Assembly: GCF_030269665.1 (NCBI RefSeq)
Contig: NZ_BSTS01000008.1
Span: 1-64,000 of the forward strand
DNA: 64,000 bases
Direction: 5' to 3'
From: Actinomycetospora sp. NBRC 106375
GTDB taxonomy: Bacteria > Actinomycetota > Actinomycetes > Mycobacteriales > Pseudonocardiaceae
Below are positions 8,844 through 18,210 of the stretch, in pieces. Under the pieces are notes generated by a model that was not told the origin of the DNA, made no database searches, and saw only the letters and a program-made list of their open reading frames with translations. Position 1 is the stretch's first letter. The number at the start of each line of letters is the position of its first letter. A program made the position numbers and the translations under genes.

Positions 8844-8890
8844 TTGATCCTTCAACTCCGGACGCTACCTGTTCAGAGTTGAAGCATCAA
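8844..8890. promoter_or_regulatory. Double MarR-type operator
   Basis: Two 15-bp arms, TTGATCCTTCAACTC (8844-8858) and GAGTTGAAGCATCAA (8876-8890), form an inverted repeat with one mismatch. Each arm also contains its own 12-bp dyad TTGA-N4-TCAA (8844-8855 and 8879-8890), with centres 35 bp apart. It lies exactly between the divergent dioxygenase and MarR genes and would cover both promoters. Confidence 0.8.
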
Positions 8891-8904
8891 GTAATGTGGT
8901 CGTC

Positions 8905-9432
8905 ATGGACGACACACGCTGGCTGGACGCCGACGAGCAGCGGGCGTGGCGGCGGACGGCCGCGGTGATGACGCTGCTGCCGGCCGCGCTCGACGCCCAG
9001 CTGCAGCGGGACGCCGGACTGACCCAGTTCTCCTACCTGACACTGGCCATGCTCTCGGAGACGCCGGGCCGCACGCTACCCATGAGCGCGCTGGCGGCCA
9101 CGGTGAACTCGTCGCTCTCGCGGCTCTCGCACGTGGTGGCCCGACTGGAGCAGCAGGGCTGGGTGACGCGGGAGCCGTCCCCGGAGAGCGGACGCGTGAC
9201 CGTCGCCCGGCTCACGGACGCGGGCCTGGAGAAGGTGCGGGAGACCGCTCCCGGCCACGCCGCGGAGGTCCGGCGGCTCATCTTCGACGCCCTCGACGGC
9301 GAGGGCGTCACGTCCCTCGCCGACGTGACGGCGGCGATCCTCGGGCGGCTCGACCCGGCCGGGAGGATGCGCGCGAACCCGCTCAGGCGGGAGAACGCCG
9401 AGCACGAGTGCGATCCACCCGCCACGGCGTGA
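8905..9432 (+). CDS. MarR-family transcriptional regulator (of the LigB dioxygenase)
   Basis: 175 residues from the ATG at 8905; a GTG at 8896 is possible. The winged helix-turn-helix is clear (ALAATVNSSLSRLSHVVARL as recognition region, then the wing EPSPESGRVTVARLTDAG). It is divergent from the ring-cleavage dioxygenase, with a two-site operator between. Its last 50 nt overlap tail-to-tail with the cyclase gene on the other strand. It is likely an autoregulated repressor that responds to a small aromatic molecule. Confidence 0.9.
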   Translation: MDDTRWLDADEQRAWRRTAAVMTLLPAALDAQLQRDAGLTQFSYLTLAMLSETPGRTLPMSALAATVNSSLSRLSHVVARLEQQGWVTREPSPESGRVTVARLTDAGLEKVRETAPGHAAEVRRLIFDALDGEGVTSLADVTAAILGRLDPAGRMRANPLRRENAEHECDPPATA

Positions 9433-10180
9433 TGTCGCGGGGCACGCCCTTGCCCCGGCGGTGGCGGTGCGGCCGGACGGCGAAGCGACCGCTCTCGAGG
9501 TGCGCGTGGGTCGTGCTCGACACGCACACCTCCCCGGGGCGCGCGGCGTCGGTGATCCGCGCCGCGATGTTGACGTCGCGGCCGTAGAAATCGCCGCCGA
9601 GCTGGTGCGGGGTCCCGACGTGCACCCCGGCACGCAGGTGCAGACGGTGCCCGTCGACCTCGAGCCCCGCCACGGCGTCGCGGGCGGCGAGCGCGGCCTC
9701 GACGGCGTCGTCGGCGTCCGGGAAGACCGCCATCAGCCCGTCGCCGAGCCGCTTGACCACGCGCCCGCGCCGGCGCACCAGCGGCTCCACGGCGACACCG
9801 ACGCGGCGCAGCGCGCGCACCGCGGCGTCGTCGCCGACCTCGAGCGTCCAGTCGGAGAAGCCGGCGAGGTCGGTGAAGAGCACCGCGACGACCTCGTCGC
9901 CGGTGCGCTCCTCGGTCCCGGCGTGCGCCTGCCACACCTGCAGCGCCGTGAGCCCGACCTCGCGCAGGACGCTCGGCCGCGTCGCCGCCAGCGGGGCGAG
10001 CTGGGCGGCCACGCGCCCCGCCGGGTCGTCTCCGGTGGACAGCGGGTCGCCGTAGTGCGCGTCACCGGGCAGCCAGGCCCGGGCCCACTCGAGCGCGGCG
10101 AGCAGCCGTGGATCGCTGTCGAGCCGACTCGCCGCGCCGCGGACCCGGCGGCGCACCGGCTCACTCGGGCGCACCAGCAC
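9383..10180 (-). CDS. Class III adenylate/guanylate cyclase
   Basis: 265 residues. After about 95 residues of helical N-terminus, the cyclase homology domain (about 95-245) keeps the key residues: metal-binding Asp in VLFTDLAGFSDW, the substrate Lys in VKRLGDGLMAVF, the second Asp in the same loop, and the transition-state Asn and Arg in DVNIAARITDA. It is therefore probably catalytic. No membrane, HAMP or GAF domain is present, so it is a soluble cyclase with an unknown sensor. It diverges from the acyl-CoA synthetase gene, with about 140 bp between. Whether it makes cAMP or cGMP cannot be said. Confidence 0.9.
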   Translation of the reverse strand: MLVRPSEPVRRRVRGAASRLDSDPRLLAALEWARAWLPGDAHYGDPLSTGDDPAGRVAAQLAPLAATRPSVLREVGLTALQVWQAHAGTEERTGDEVVAVLFTDLAGFSDWTLEVGDDAAVRALRRVGVAVEPLVRRRGRVVKRLGDGLMAVFPDADDAVEAALAARDAVAGLEVDGHRLHLRAGVHVGTPHQLGGDFYGRDVNIAARITDAARPGEVCVSSTTHAHLESGRFAVRPHRHRRGKGVPRDITPWRVDRTRARRSPA

Positions 10181-10322
10181 GTTGATCGACGGTAACAGTC
10201 ATGGCGCGACGCCCCGAGCCGCGAGCGGCCCTCGTGAGCATCCTCTCGCCGAAACAACGATCTCCGTGGGAACGTGCGGTCCACCGCGTCGCGGTCGCCG
10301 GCGCCGTTCCCGGGAGTTGATG

Positions 10323-11858
10323 ATGCAGGTCCCCTTCGAGATCCAGGACTTCCTCGACCGCGCCGAGATCGTGTACGGGGCACGGACGGGGATCGTCGAC
10401 GAGCCCGACCAGCCGGCCACACCGCTGACCGAGCTGACGTACGCCCGGGTCGCGGCGCTGGCGCGGGCGCAGGCCGCGGGCCTGGACGCGATGGGGATCG
10501 GGTTCGGCGAGCGTGTCGCGATCGTCTCCCACAACAGCGCCCGCCTGCTGGTGTCGTTCTTCGGGGTCTCGGGCCACGGGCGCGTGCTGGTGCCGGTGAA
10601 CTTCCGGCTGTCGGTCGAGGAGGTCACCTACATCGTCGAGCAGTCCGGGGCGAGCCTGCTGCTGGTCGACCCGGAGCTGGAGGAGCAGCTCAAGGGCGTC
10701 CCGTGCGCCCGCACGATCGTGCTCGGCGAGCAGGGCGACCAGGAGATGTACCGCTTCGGGGTCGACCCGGAGCCCTGGGAGCCGGACGAGGACGCCACCG
10801 CGACGATCAACTACACAAGCGGGACGACGGCGCGCCCCAAGGGCGTGGAGCTCACCCACCGCAACCTGTGGGTCAACGCCACGACGTTCTCGATGCACCT
10901 CGGCGTGAACGACCGTGACGTCTACCTGCACACGCTGCCGATGTTCCACGCCAACGGCTGGGGCATGCCGTACGGCGTCACCGGGCTCGGGGCGAAGCAC
11001 ATCGTGCTGCGCAAGGTGGACGGCGCGGAGATCCTGCGCCGGGTCGAGGCCCACGGGGTGACGGTGCTCTGCGCCGCCCCGGCCGTGATCAGTGCGGTGC
11101 TCGGCGCGGCCGCGGAGTGGCAGGGCGAGATCCCCGGGCGCGGGCGGGTCCGCATCGTCGGCGCGGGCGCACCCCCGCCCACGAGGACGATCGCCCAGGT
11201 CGAGGAGGTCCTCGGCTGGGAGTTCGTGCAGATCTACGGGCTCACCGAGACCTCGCCGCTGCTGACGTTCAACCGCACGCGCGCCGAGTGGGACGACCTG
11301 GAGACCGACGAGCGCGCGGCCCGGCTCGGGCGGGCCGGCGCCCCGGCGCTGGGCGTCAAGGTCCGCATCTCCGACGACGGCGAGGTCCTCGCCCGCTCCA
11401 ACGTGATCCTCAAGAGCTACTGGGAGCGGCCGGACGAGACCGAGAAGGTGCTGAAGGACGGCTGGTTCCACACCGGCGACGGCGGCACCGTCGACGACGA
11501 CGGCTACCTGACGATCAGCGACCGCCGTAAGGACGTCATCATCAGCGGCGGGGAGAACGTCTCGTCCATCGAGGTCGAGGACACGCTGTTCAACCACCCC
11601 GCGGTCGCCGAGGTCGCCGTCATCGGCGTGCCCGACGAGAAGTGGGGCGAGACGATCAAGGCGCTGGTCGTGCTCGCTCCGGGCGCCCACGCCGACGAGG
11701 CCGACCTGATCGAGCACTGCAAGGCGCACCTGGCCCGCTACAAGGCCCCGACCTCGATCGAGTTCCGCGACGGCCTGGCCCGCACGGCCACCGGGAAGCT
11801 GCAGAAGTTCAAGCTGCGCGCGGAGTACTGGGAGGGCCGCGACCGCCAGGTCAACTGA
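10323..11858 (+). CDS. Acyl-CoA synthetase (AMP-forming, FadD-type)
   Basis: 511 residues from the second of two adjacent ATGs (10323), which has GGGAG at a proper distance. The AMP-binding motif YTSGTTARPKG, the YGLTETSP motif and the C-terminal hinge/lysine region (GWFHTGDGG, SDRRKD, TATGKLQKFKLR) are all present, so it should activate a fatty or related acid to its CoA ester. It looks like the medium-chain/fadD-type enzymes seen near regulators in actinobacteria. It converges with tatB. Confidence 0.9.
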   Translation: MQVPFEIQDFLDRAEIVYGARTGIVDEPDQPATPLTELTYARVAALARAQAAGLDAMGIGFGERVAIVSHNSARLLVSFFGVSGHGRVLVPVNFRLSVEEVTYIVEQSGASLLLVDPELEEQLKGVPCARTIVLGEQGDQEMYRFGVDPEPWEPDEDATATINYTSGTTARPKGVELTHRNLWVNATTFSMHLGVNDRDVYLHTLPMFHANGWGMPYGVTGLGAKHIVLRKVDGAEILRRVEAHGVTVLCAAPAVISAVLGAAAEWQGEIPGRGRVRIVGAGAPPPTRTIAQVEEVLGWEFVQIYGLTETSPLLTFNRTRAEWDDLETDERAARLGRAGAPALGVKVRISDDGEVLARSNVILKSYWERPDETEKVLKDGWFHTGDGGTVDDDGYLTISDRRKDVIISGGENVSSIEVEDTLFNHPAVAEVAVIGVPDEKWGETIKALVVLAPGAHADEADLIEHCKAHLARYKAPTSIEFRDGLARTATGKLQKFKLRAEYWEGRDRQVN

Positions 11859-11888
11859 CGACGGGAGAGCAGGGTCAGGGCCGTCCCG

Positions 11889-11925
11889 GCGACGAGGAGA
11901 CGACTCGACAGCGCTCCTCCGTCGC
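11889..11925. terminator. Hairpin between convergent acyl-CoA synthetase and tatB
   Basis: GCGACGAGGAG (11889-11899) can pair with CTCCTCCGTCGC (11914-11925) with one bulged base, around a 14-nt loop. It lies between two converging gene ends. Confidence 0.4.
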
Positions 11926-11947
11926 GCTGCCGTGTCGTTCCCGCGCC

Positions 11948-12397
11948 TCAGGTCGCGTCGGGGTCCACCGGCGCGATCTCGCCGGGCTTCAGCGGCGGCC
12001 CGCTGTCGGCACGCCCGGCGCGCGGCGTGCTCGGCGTGCTCGGCGTGCTCGAGGTGGGGGCCGACGGTGTGATCGCGGGCGTGCTGGCCGCCGCCGGGGT
12101 GGCCGACCCGCTCCACGTGCCGTCCGCGGGGGGGTCGGTGAACAGGTGCTGGCGCACCGCCCGGCGGGGATCGAGGTCGCGCACCGAGCGCAGGTCCTCG
12201 AGCGGCTTGCGGAACTCGTCGAACTCGGGGCCGAGCTCCTGGCGCAGCTGGTCGCGCGCGCCGGTGGCGTAGTCGCGGATCGTGCGGACGGTGTTCGCCA
12301 CCCAGGCCGCGGCCGCCGGCAGGCGCTCCGGGCCGAGGACGAACAGGCCGACGAGGGCGAGGACCAGCAGCTCCGGCCAGCCGATGTTGTCGAACAC
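11948..12397 (-). CDS. tatB: Twin-arginine translocase subunit TatB
   Basis: 149 residues from a GTG at 12397 preceded by AGGAGG; the much longer open frame upstream is not coding. The TatA/B pattern is exact: an N-terminal membrane helix ([20 protein letters not shown]), the GPERLP hinge, then an amphipathic helix and a long Pro/Ser/Thr-rich tail. TatB with TatC binds folded Tat substrates at the inner membrane. The gene starts 9 nt after the stop codon of htrA, in the sigE-rseA-htrA-tatB order seen in M. tuberculosis Rv1221-Rv1224. Confidence 0.92.
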   Translation of the reverse strand: MFDNIGWPELLVLALVGLFVLGPERLPAAAAWVANTVRTIRDYATGARDQLRQELGPEFDEFRKPLEDLRSVRDLDPRRAVRQHLFTDPPADGTWSGSATPAAASTPAITPSAPTSSTPSTPSTPRAGRADSGPPLKPGEIAPVDPDAT

Positions 12398-12405
12398 CCG
12401 ACCTC

Positions 12406-14154
12406 CTAGAGCGTCACCTGCAGCGTGAGCGGCCGTCCCTGGCGGACGACGCCCAGCTGGATCGTCTGCCCCGGAGGATGCTCCCGCACGGCCACGACGA
12501 GCTCGTCGGCGGACGCGATCGGGCGGTCGTCGACCCGCAGGACCACGTCGCCCTCGAGCAGCCCGGCACGTGACGCCGGTCCGCCCTGGCGCACGTTGAG
12601 CACCTGCGCGCCGTCCGAGGTGCCGTCCGTGACCGACTTCGCGTTCACGCCGAGGTCGCTGTGGGTGTAGCTGCCGGTCCGGATGATCGACTCGGCGATG
12701 GTGCGGACGTCGTCGATGGGGATCGCGAAGCCGAGCCCGATCGAGCCGCCCTCGCCGCCGCCGAGCGTGCGGATGGCGCTGTTGATCCCGACCACGGCGC
12801 CGGACGTGTCGACGAGCGCGCCGCCGGAGTTGCCGGGGTTGATCGCCGCGTCCGTCTGGATGGCGTCGATGACGGGGTTCGCGTCGCTGGTCTCGGCGTC
12901 CAGGCGCACCGGGCGGTCCAGGGAGCTGACGATGCCCTCGGTGACCGTGCCGGCGAGCCCCAGCGGGGAGCCGATCGCGATGACGCCGTCGCCCACCCGC
13001 AGGTCGGAGGACCGCCCGAGCTGCGCGACGACCGGGTTGGCGATGTCGACCTTGACGACGGCCACGTCGGTCTGCGGGTCCCGGCCCACCACGCGCGCCG
13101 GCGCCCGCAGCCCGGACGCGAAGACGGCCTCGAGCGAGGCCCGGGGGTCGTTGGCCGCCAGCTCGACGACGTGGTTGTTGGTGACGATGTAGCCGTTCGG
13201 GTCGAGCACGACGCCCGAGCCCGTGCCGCCGCTCGTGCCGGCCTGCAGCTCGAGGGAGACGACGGCCGGCGCGACGCGACCGGCGATGTCGGCGACCGAG
13301 CCGGGCGGGCGCTCGTGGCCCGCCGAGACCGGGCTCAGGGAGGCGCCGGGGTCGACGAGGCTGTCGGCGCCCCCGGCGACCGCCCAGCCCACGATCCCGC
13401 CGACGCCGCCGATGAGCAGGGCCACCACCGCGAGCAGTGCCAGCGCGGTCGGCCGCACGCGGCGCCCGAGGACCAGCTCGCGTGCCGAGAGCCGCGGCCC
13501 GGTCGGCGGCGTCGCCGGCGCGCTGCGGGTGTCCCCCAGCGCGGGCCCGCCGAGCTCGGCGCCGGTGCCCGGGTAGCGCCACGGGTCCGCGCCGGCCTTC
13601 TCGTCGCCCTCCCAGAAGTCGTCGGGACGGTCGTCGCCCCGGTCGGCGGGACGCTCGGGGCGCTGCAGGGAGGTGGCGCCGGACGCCGTCGAGCCCTCGG
13701 GACGGCCGAACGCGGCGACGAGCGCCGGCGCCGGCGTGTCGCCGTGCGGTGTCCTCCCGCCGGTCCCGTGGGGCCGGCCGCTGTCCGCACTGCGGTCGCC
13801 GAAGCCCCCGGACACGCCGGTCGGACGGCCGAACGCGGCGGCCAGGTCGCGGTCGTGCCCGTTCCCGGCACCGTTCGCGGCACCGTTCGTGATGCCGTTC
13901 GTGGTGCCGTTCGTGGTGCCGTTCGTGGTGCCGGTGCTCGCACCGTTGCCGTTGGGGGCGCCGTGACCCGCGCCGTTGACGGTGCCGTGGCCCGGGTCGT
14001 GGCCGTTGCCGTGCCCGTTCGTGCCGCCGTCGGACGGGGCGCCGTTGGTCGTGCCGCCGTCGGCCGGTCCACCGTGCCGGCGGTCGTCGCCGTTCCCGGT
14101 GGGAGACGTGTCGGCCGGCTCGTGGGGCGGGCGGCCGCGCGGGTCGGTGCTCAT
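12406..14154 (-). CDS. htrA: HtrA/DegP-type membrane serine protease with PDZ domain
   Basis: 582 residues. A long hydrophilic N-terminus (about 1-245, rich in Gly, Asn and Thr) is followed by one membrane helix (about 250-275), a trypsin-like domain (about 300-480) and a PDZ domain (about 490-580). The catalytic triad is complete: His in IVTNNHVVE, Asp in TDVAVVK, Ser in NPGNSGGAL. It would sit in the cytoplasmic membrane with the protease outside, handling misfolded envelope proteins. It lies downstream of sigE-rseA and shares their expected envelope-stress control. The N-terminus contains six 12-bp in-frame repeats (13862-13933). Confidence 0.92.
   Translation of the reverse strand: MSTDPRGRPPHEPADTSPTGNGDDRRHGGPADGGTTNGAPSDGGTNGHGNGHDPGHGTVNGAGHGAPNGNGASTGTTNGTTNGTTNGITNGAANGAGNGHDRDLAAAFGRPTGVSGGFGDRSADSGRPHGTGGRTPHGDTPAPALVAAFGRPEGSTASGATSLQRPERPADRGDDRPDDFWEGDEKAGADPWRYPGTGAELGGPALGDTRSAPATPPTGPRLSARELVLGRRVRPTALALLAVVALLIGGVGGIVGWAVAGGADSLVDPGASLSPVSAGHERPPGSVADIAGRVAPAVVSLELQAGTSGGTGSGVVLDPNGYIVTNNHVVELAANDPRASLEAVFASGLRAPARVVGRDPQTDVAVVKVDIANPVVAQLGRSSDLRVGDGVIAIGSPLGLAGTVTEGIVSSLDRPVRLDAETSDANPVIDAIQTDAAINPGNSGGALVDTSGAVVGINSAIRTLGGGEGGSIGLGFAIPIDDVRTIAESIIRTGSYTHSDLGVNAKSVTDGTSDGAQVLNVRQGGPASRAGLLEGDVVLRVDDRPIASADELVVAVREHPPGQTIQLGVVRQGRPLTLQVTL
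13862..13933. repeat. Six 12-bp in-frame tandem repeats in htrA
   Basis: Six units of the type TTCGTGGTGCCG, the last three identical, occupy 72 bp. On the coding strand they give the 4-residue repeat NGTT and variants (NGAA, NGIT) at about residues 74-98 of HtrA. The unit is a multiple of three, so copy-number changes would lengthen or shorten the cytoplasmic linker without a frameshift. Confidence 0.85.
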
Positions 14155-14262
14155 CGCCCCTCCACCGTAGAGCCTCGGGGGGCGGGCCGCGTCGACACGG
14201 TCACAGCGTGCGACCGCAGTGGTGAAGGTCCGGTGTGCAGGGCCAGGTCAGGGCCGACCGGG

Positions 14263-14883
14263 TCAGGGTGTGCCGGGACCGGGCAGCGCGGCGCCGGGTG
14301 CGGCCGCGCGTTCGCTGCGCACCGACAGGTCGGCGGCCGCGGCGGTGGTGGGCAGCGGGCGTTCGGCGCGTGGTGCGGTGCTGCCGGGCGGGGCGGGCGC
14401 CGGGGTGCCGGCCACGACGACCGGGCCGGTGAGGGCCGCGAGGGCGGCCGCGCCGACGACGACGCCGGAGCTGACGGCCACGGGCACCGCGAGCGCGCGC
14501 CGTCGTCCGCGGCGCCGACCCCGGCGCTCGGCGCGGGGGCCGTCCGGCGTGTCGGCCGGCACGACGAACTGCCCGTCGGCGTCGACGGCGAGCCCCGCGG
14601 GCGGGCCGGGCAGCGGCGCGGCGTCGGGGATGGAGCACAGGGCGCTGAGCAGGGAGCTCGGCGCGGCCGGGTCGCCGGCGGCGCGGACCCGGCGCCGGGC
14701 CTGCCGCTGGGCGGCGACCTCGGCGGCGCAGGACAGGCAGCGGTCGACGTGCATCGCGGCGCGGTGCGCCGGTCCGGGCGGCAGCTCGTCGTCGACGAAC
14801 GCGACGACGGCGTCGAGCGCGAGGTGGCCGGCCTCGGTGAAGCGCTCGGACCACCACCCCGAGCCGCCGCGACCGGAGATCAT
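14263..14883 (-). CDS. rseA: Anti-sigma-E factor with zinc-binding domain
   Basis: 206 residues. The N-terminal part carries the zinc-associated anti-sigma signature HVDRCLSC (H-x3-C-x2-C, about residues 45-52). A basic stretch and one hydrophobic segment (about 135-160) follow. The start codon overlaps the sigE stop by 4 nt (ATGA), so the two are translationally coupled. By homology to Rv1222 it should bind and silence the neighbouring SigE until envelope stress. Whether the hydrophobic segment spans the membrane is uncertain. Confidence 0.88.
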   Translation of the reverse strand: MISGRGGSGWWSERFTEAGHLALDAVVAFVDDELPPGPAHRAAMHVDRCLSCAAEVAAQRQARRRVRAAGDPAAPSSLLSALCSIPDAAPLPGPPAGLAVDADGQFVVPADTPDGPRAERRGRRRGRRRALAVPVAVSSGVVVGAAALAALTGPVVVAGTPAPAPPGSTAPRAERPLPTTAAAADLSVRSERAAAPGAALPGPGTP

Positions 14884-15515
14884 GCCTGGTCCCGGAGAGG
14901 TGTCCGCTCGGCGGCGCGGGACTCGAGCGCGGCGCGCAGCGACTGGCGCCCACGGTGGATGCGGCTTCGCACGGTCCCCAGTTTGACACCGAGCGTCGCC
15001 GCGATCTCCTCGTACGACAGACCTTCCACGTCACAGAGCACGACCGCGGCGCGGAACTCGGGGGCGAGGGCGTCCAGCGCGGCCTGCAGATCGGGGTCGA
15101 GGTGCGCCTCCGACCAGACCTGCTCCGGGTCGGGACCGCCGCCGGGCAGCCGGTCGGTGTCCTCGGGCAGGCCCTCCATCCGCAGGCGGGCGCGCCGGCG
15201 CACCATGTCGAGGAAGAGGTTGGTGGTGATGCGGTGCAGCCAGCCCTCGAACGTGCCGGGCTTGTAGCCCGCGAGCGACCGGAACACGCGGATGAACGTC
15301 TCCTGCGTGAGGTCCTCGGCGTCGTGGGCGTCGCCGGTCAGGCGGAAGGCCAGGCGGTAGACGCGGTCGGCGTGCTGGCGCACGACGTCGTCCCACGTCG
15401 GCGGCACCCACACCTCGGCCGCGTCGAGACCGGACTCGGCGTCCTGGAAGGCCTGGTCGCGAGCCGTGGTGTCGGGGCGGTCGAGGACCGCGGCGGCGGC
15501 GGAGGTGTCGGGCAT
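14880..15515 (-). CDS. sigE: ECF RNA polymerase sigma factor SigE
   Basis: 211 residues from the ATG at 15515 (AGGAG upstream); the frame stays open to 15656, and M. tuberculosis SigE also has several possible starts. Region 2 ([57 protein letters not shown]) and region 4 ([20 protein letters not shown]) are almost identical to mycobacterial SigE. It should direct transcription of envelope-stress genes, including the downstream rseA-htrA-tatB genes. The gene is divergent from an O-methyltransferase gene, as in Rv1220c/Rv1221. Confidence 0.95.
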   Translation of the reverse strand: MPDTSAAAAVLDRPDTTARDQAFQDAESGLDAAEVWVPPTWDDVVRQHADRVYRLAFRLTGDAHDAEDLTQETFIRVFRSLAGYKPGTFEGWLHRITTNLFLDMVRRRARLRMEGLPEDTDRLPGGGPDPEQVWSEAHLDPDLQAALDALAPEFRAAVVLCDVEGLSYEEIAATLGVKLGTVRSRIHRGRQSLRAALESRAAERTPLRDQA

Positions 15516-15741
15516 CGGGGTGCGGGCTCCTCGGCTCGTCCTGGCGGCGCCGGTCGGGGATGCCGGCGACGTGACACCACTCTGGCGCGCCGTGATGTCA
15601 CAGGGGTGAGGTCGTGCTGAGAGGCCGCTGAGTTTCCGTGTGCGGCGGAGATCCACCGGTGGTGGGCGCGACCCCGACCGTGTGGTCGGCGTGTCGGCGC
15701 GGCACGCCGACCGGCCCCCGTTCTCGATCTAGCCTGCTCCC

Positions 15742-16551
15742 ATGGCGACGGGACGCCCGGGCGGGTCGGGCAGTCGAGGCGGTGGCGTGCGCGGCGCGTC
15801 GCGGCCCCTGCGGGCGGTCCGCGCCGCCGGCGCCCCGGCCGGCACGTCCGCGTCCGGCGCCGAGCCCGCCGGGGACGGGGCGCCCGGGACGGACGCTGCG
15901 GGCGCCGCCCGCGCGCGCACCCGGATCGCCGACCGCGCGGACGCGTTCCTCGCCGAGGACGAGCTGCTCACGCGCCTGCGCACGCGCTCCGCCGAGCAGG
16001 GCGTCGTGGCCGTCTCCCCGGCCACCGCCGCGGCGCTGACGTTCCTCGCGGCCTCCACCCGGGCCCGGGCCGTCGTGGAGATCGGCACCGGCCTCGGCCT
16101 GAGCACGGTGGCGCTGCTGCGCGGGATGCCCGCCGACGGCCTGCTCACGAGCATCGACCCCGACGGGTCCCGGCAGGCCCAGGCCCGGGCGGCGTGCGTC
16201 GAGGCGGGGTTCGGGCCCGGGCGCGTCCGGATGATCACGGGCTCGTCGCGCCAGGTGCTGCCGAAGCTCTCGGACGCAGGCTACGACCTCGTGCTCGTCG
16301 ACGGCGTGACCACCGACTTCCCCCGCGACCTCGAGGCCGCGATGCGCCTGCTGCGCCCCGGCGGGGTCGTGGTGCTCGATGACGTCCTCTGGCAGGGCCG
16401 CATCGCCGACCCGGTGCGTCGCGAGGCGCTCGCGGGCGCCCTGCGCGAGACCGTGCGGACCGTGCGCGAGGACGAGCGCCTCGTCCCGCTGATGCTCCCC
16501 GTCGCCGAGGGCCTGCTCTGCGCGGCCCTGCGGGACGGCTCAGCTCCCTGA
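15742..16551 (+). CDS. O-methyltransferase (Rv1220c type)
   Basis: 269 residues. A low-complexity Gly/Ala N-terminus (about 1-55) precedes a caffeoyl-CoA-type SAM-dependent methyltransferase domain. Visible motifs are VVEIGTGLGLSTVALLRG (SAM-binding motif I), TSIDPDG, YDLVLVDG and GGVVVLDDVLWQGR. The substrate is unknown; metal-binding Asp residues of the catechol type are present. It is divergent from sigE, the same arrangement as in M. tuberculosis, and its last 12 nt overlap the aminopeptidase gene on the other strand. The true start might be further in, since the first 55 residues lack family similarity. Confidence 0.88.
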   Translation: MATGRPGGSGSRGGGVRGASRPLRAVRAAGAPAGTSASGAEPAGDGAPGTDAAGAARARTRIADRADAFLAEDELLTRLRTRSAEQGVVAVSPATAAALTFLAASTRARAVVEIGTGLGLSTVALLRGMPADGLLTSIDPDGSRQAQARAACVEAGFGPGRVRMITGSSRQVLPKLSDAGYDLVLVDGVTTDFPRDLEAAMRLLRPGGVVVLDDVLWQGRIADPVRREALAGALRETVRTVREDERLVPLMLPVAEGLLCAALRDGSAP

Positions 16552-18210
16552 CGACCGCCGGGCGCAGAACTCGACGAGGGTGCGCGCGGCGAAGCCGGTG
16601 GCGCCTTTGGCGACCTCCTCGTGCTGGCCGTCGCTGCGCGCGGGCCCGGCGATGTCGAGGTGGAGCCAGGGACGCCCGTCGGTGAAGCGGCGCAGGAACA
16701 GCGCCGCCGCGATGCCGCCCGGCCCGCCCGGCGCCTGGCGCACGTCGGCGATCGTGGAGTCGACGTCGGGGTCGAGGTCCGCGGACAGCGGCATCGGCCA
16801 CCAGGGCTCCCCCGCGGCCGCGCCGGCGTCGACGAGCGCATCGCGCAAAGCCGGATCGCTGCCGAACACGCCGCCGGTGCGCACGCCGAGAGCGACCTTC
16901 ATCGCCCCGGTGAGGGTGGCGACGTCGACGACCACGTCGGGCGCGAGCGAGTCCAGCGCGTAGGCGATCGCGTCGGCGAGCACCATCCGGCCCTCGGCGT
17001 CGGTGTTGGTGACCTCGGTGGTCGTGCCGCCGCGGTGCCGCACGACGTCGCCGGGCCGGTAGGCCGAGCCGGAGACGTGGTTCTCGGCCAGCGGCACGAG
17101 GCCGGTGACGCGGACCGGGGTGCGCAGCCGGGCCAGCGCCCGCAGCGCCGCGACGACCGCGGCGCCGCCGGAGCAGTCGGTGCGCATGTCCGCCATCCCG
17201 GCGTTCGGCTTGATCGAGATGCCGCCGGTGTCGAACGTGATGCCCTTGCCGACGAGGACGACGTGGTCGGTGCCGGCGTCGGGGGGCGACCAGGCCAGCT
17301 CGAGCAGCCGCGGCGGGCGGGACGACCCGCCGCCCACGGCGAGCACCCCGCCGAAGCCCTGCTCGCGGAGCCACGCCTCGTCGCGGATCGTGACCCCGAG
17401 CCCCTCGGCGTCCGCGACGAGGTCGGCGGCGGTGGCGGCGAACCACGCCGGCGACTTGGTGCCCGACGGCGTGTCCGCGAGGTCGCGGCCGCGGGCCGTC
17501 GCGGTGGCGAGCTCGACGGCCCGGTCGACGGCGGGCTCGACGACTTCGCGGTGCTCGGCGGGGACGTCGAGGTGCACCCGCAGGGCGGGCCGGTCGCCGG
17601 CGCGGACGAGGAAGCGGTGCGAGCCGAGCACCACACCGAGCGCGAGGGCGGCCCAGCCGTCGGCGTCGTCGGGGACGTCCTCGGGACGGTCCGGACGCAG
17701 GGCGGCGACGCGGGGAGCGGTGCCGGGGTCGGTGCCGGGGTCGGTGCCGGGATCGGTAGCGGGATCGGTAGCGGGATCGGTGCCGGGATCGGGGACCACG
17801 GCACCGGCGGGCGCGTCGCGCAGCGCACGGACCGCGGCGGCGCCTGCCGCGCGCCAGTCCGTGGCCGCGCCCGCGCCGGCACCGACGAGCCACTGGCCGG
17901 GTGCCGGTCCGGGCAGCGCAGCCACCGCGCCGGCGGAGGGCCGCCAGCCCGGTGGGGCGCCGTCGATCGCGGGGTCGGCGTCGACCCCGGGGTCGGGCTC
18001 GGCTCCGGGACCGGCGCCCGGGTCGGAGGGCTCGCCGGGCTGCTCGGGGCGGCGTCGCCACCGCATAACGGCGACGCGCTCCGGCGCGGGCTCGGTGGTG
18101 AGCGCGGCGAGCGGGGTGGGGAGCGCCGGGGCCGCGAAGGCCGCCCCGTCGACGTCGGCCGAGCCGACGGTGCGGTCCTCCGCGCCTGCGGCGGACGTCG
18201 GGGTGCTCAG
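16540..18210 (-). CDS. pepA: Leucyl aminopeptidase (M17), probable CTG start
   Basis: Cytosolic metallo-aminopeptidase. The C-terminal catalytic domain has VLVGKGITFDTGG, the family signature NTDAEGRMVLADA and metal-binding Asp/Glu/Lys residues. The first ATG is at 18066, but this lies in the middle of the first beta strand of the N-domain (ERVAVMRW). The frame is open without stop or ATG/GTG/TTG up to a CTG at 18210, which overlaps the DUF3117 stop as CTGA; the added 48 residues (…ALPTPLAALTTEPAPERVAV) look like real family sequence. From CTG the protein is 556 residues, with a DPGT-type repeat at about 141-164. The start is an inference; the enzyme call is firm. Confidence 0.88.
   Translation of the reverse strand: MSTPTSAAGAEDRTVGSADVDGAAFAAPALPTPLAALTTEPAPERVAVMRWRRRPEQPGEPSDPGAGPGAEPDPGVDADPAIDGAPPGWRPSAGAVAALPGPAPGQWLVGAGAGAATDWRAAGAAAVRALRDAPAGAVVPDPGTDPATDPATDPGTDPGTDPGTAPRVAALRPDRPEDVPDDADGWAALALGVVLGSHRFLVRAGDRPALRVHLDVPAEHREVVEPAVDRAVELATATARGRDLADTPSGTKSPAWFAATAADLVADAEGLGVTIRDEAWLREQGFGGVLAVGGGSSRPPRLLELAWSPPDAGTDHVVLVGKGITFDTGGISIKPNAGMADMRTDCSGGAAVVAALRALARLRTPVRVTGLVPLAENHVSGSAYRPGDVVRHRGGTTTEVTNTDAEGRMVLADAIAYALDSLAPDVVVDVATLTGAMKVALGVRTGGVFGSDPALRDALVDAGAAAGEPWWPMPLSADLDPDVDSTIADVRQAPGGPGGIAAALFLRRFTDGRPWLHLDIAGPARSDGQHEEVAKGATGFAARTLVEFCARRSSGS
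17719..17790. repeat. Six 12-bp in-frame tandem repeats in the aminopeptidase gene
   Basis: Six units of the form GGTGCCGGG(G/A)TC or GGTAGCGGGATC follow each other without gaps. On the coding strand they read as the 4-residue unit DPGT or DPAT, in the linker between the N-domain and the catalytic domain. No enzyme function is expected for this stretch. Confidence 0.85.

Noticed and set aside
15516-15741. Candidate ECF promoter GGAAAC upstream of sigE
   Set aside because: A GGAAAC is present on the leftward strand, but no CGTT-type -10 box is found at the right distance.
17719-17790. Tandem repeats considered as CRISPR-like or minisatellite
   Set aside because: Units are 12 bp without spacers and keep the frame of the aminopeptidase, so they are coding repeats.
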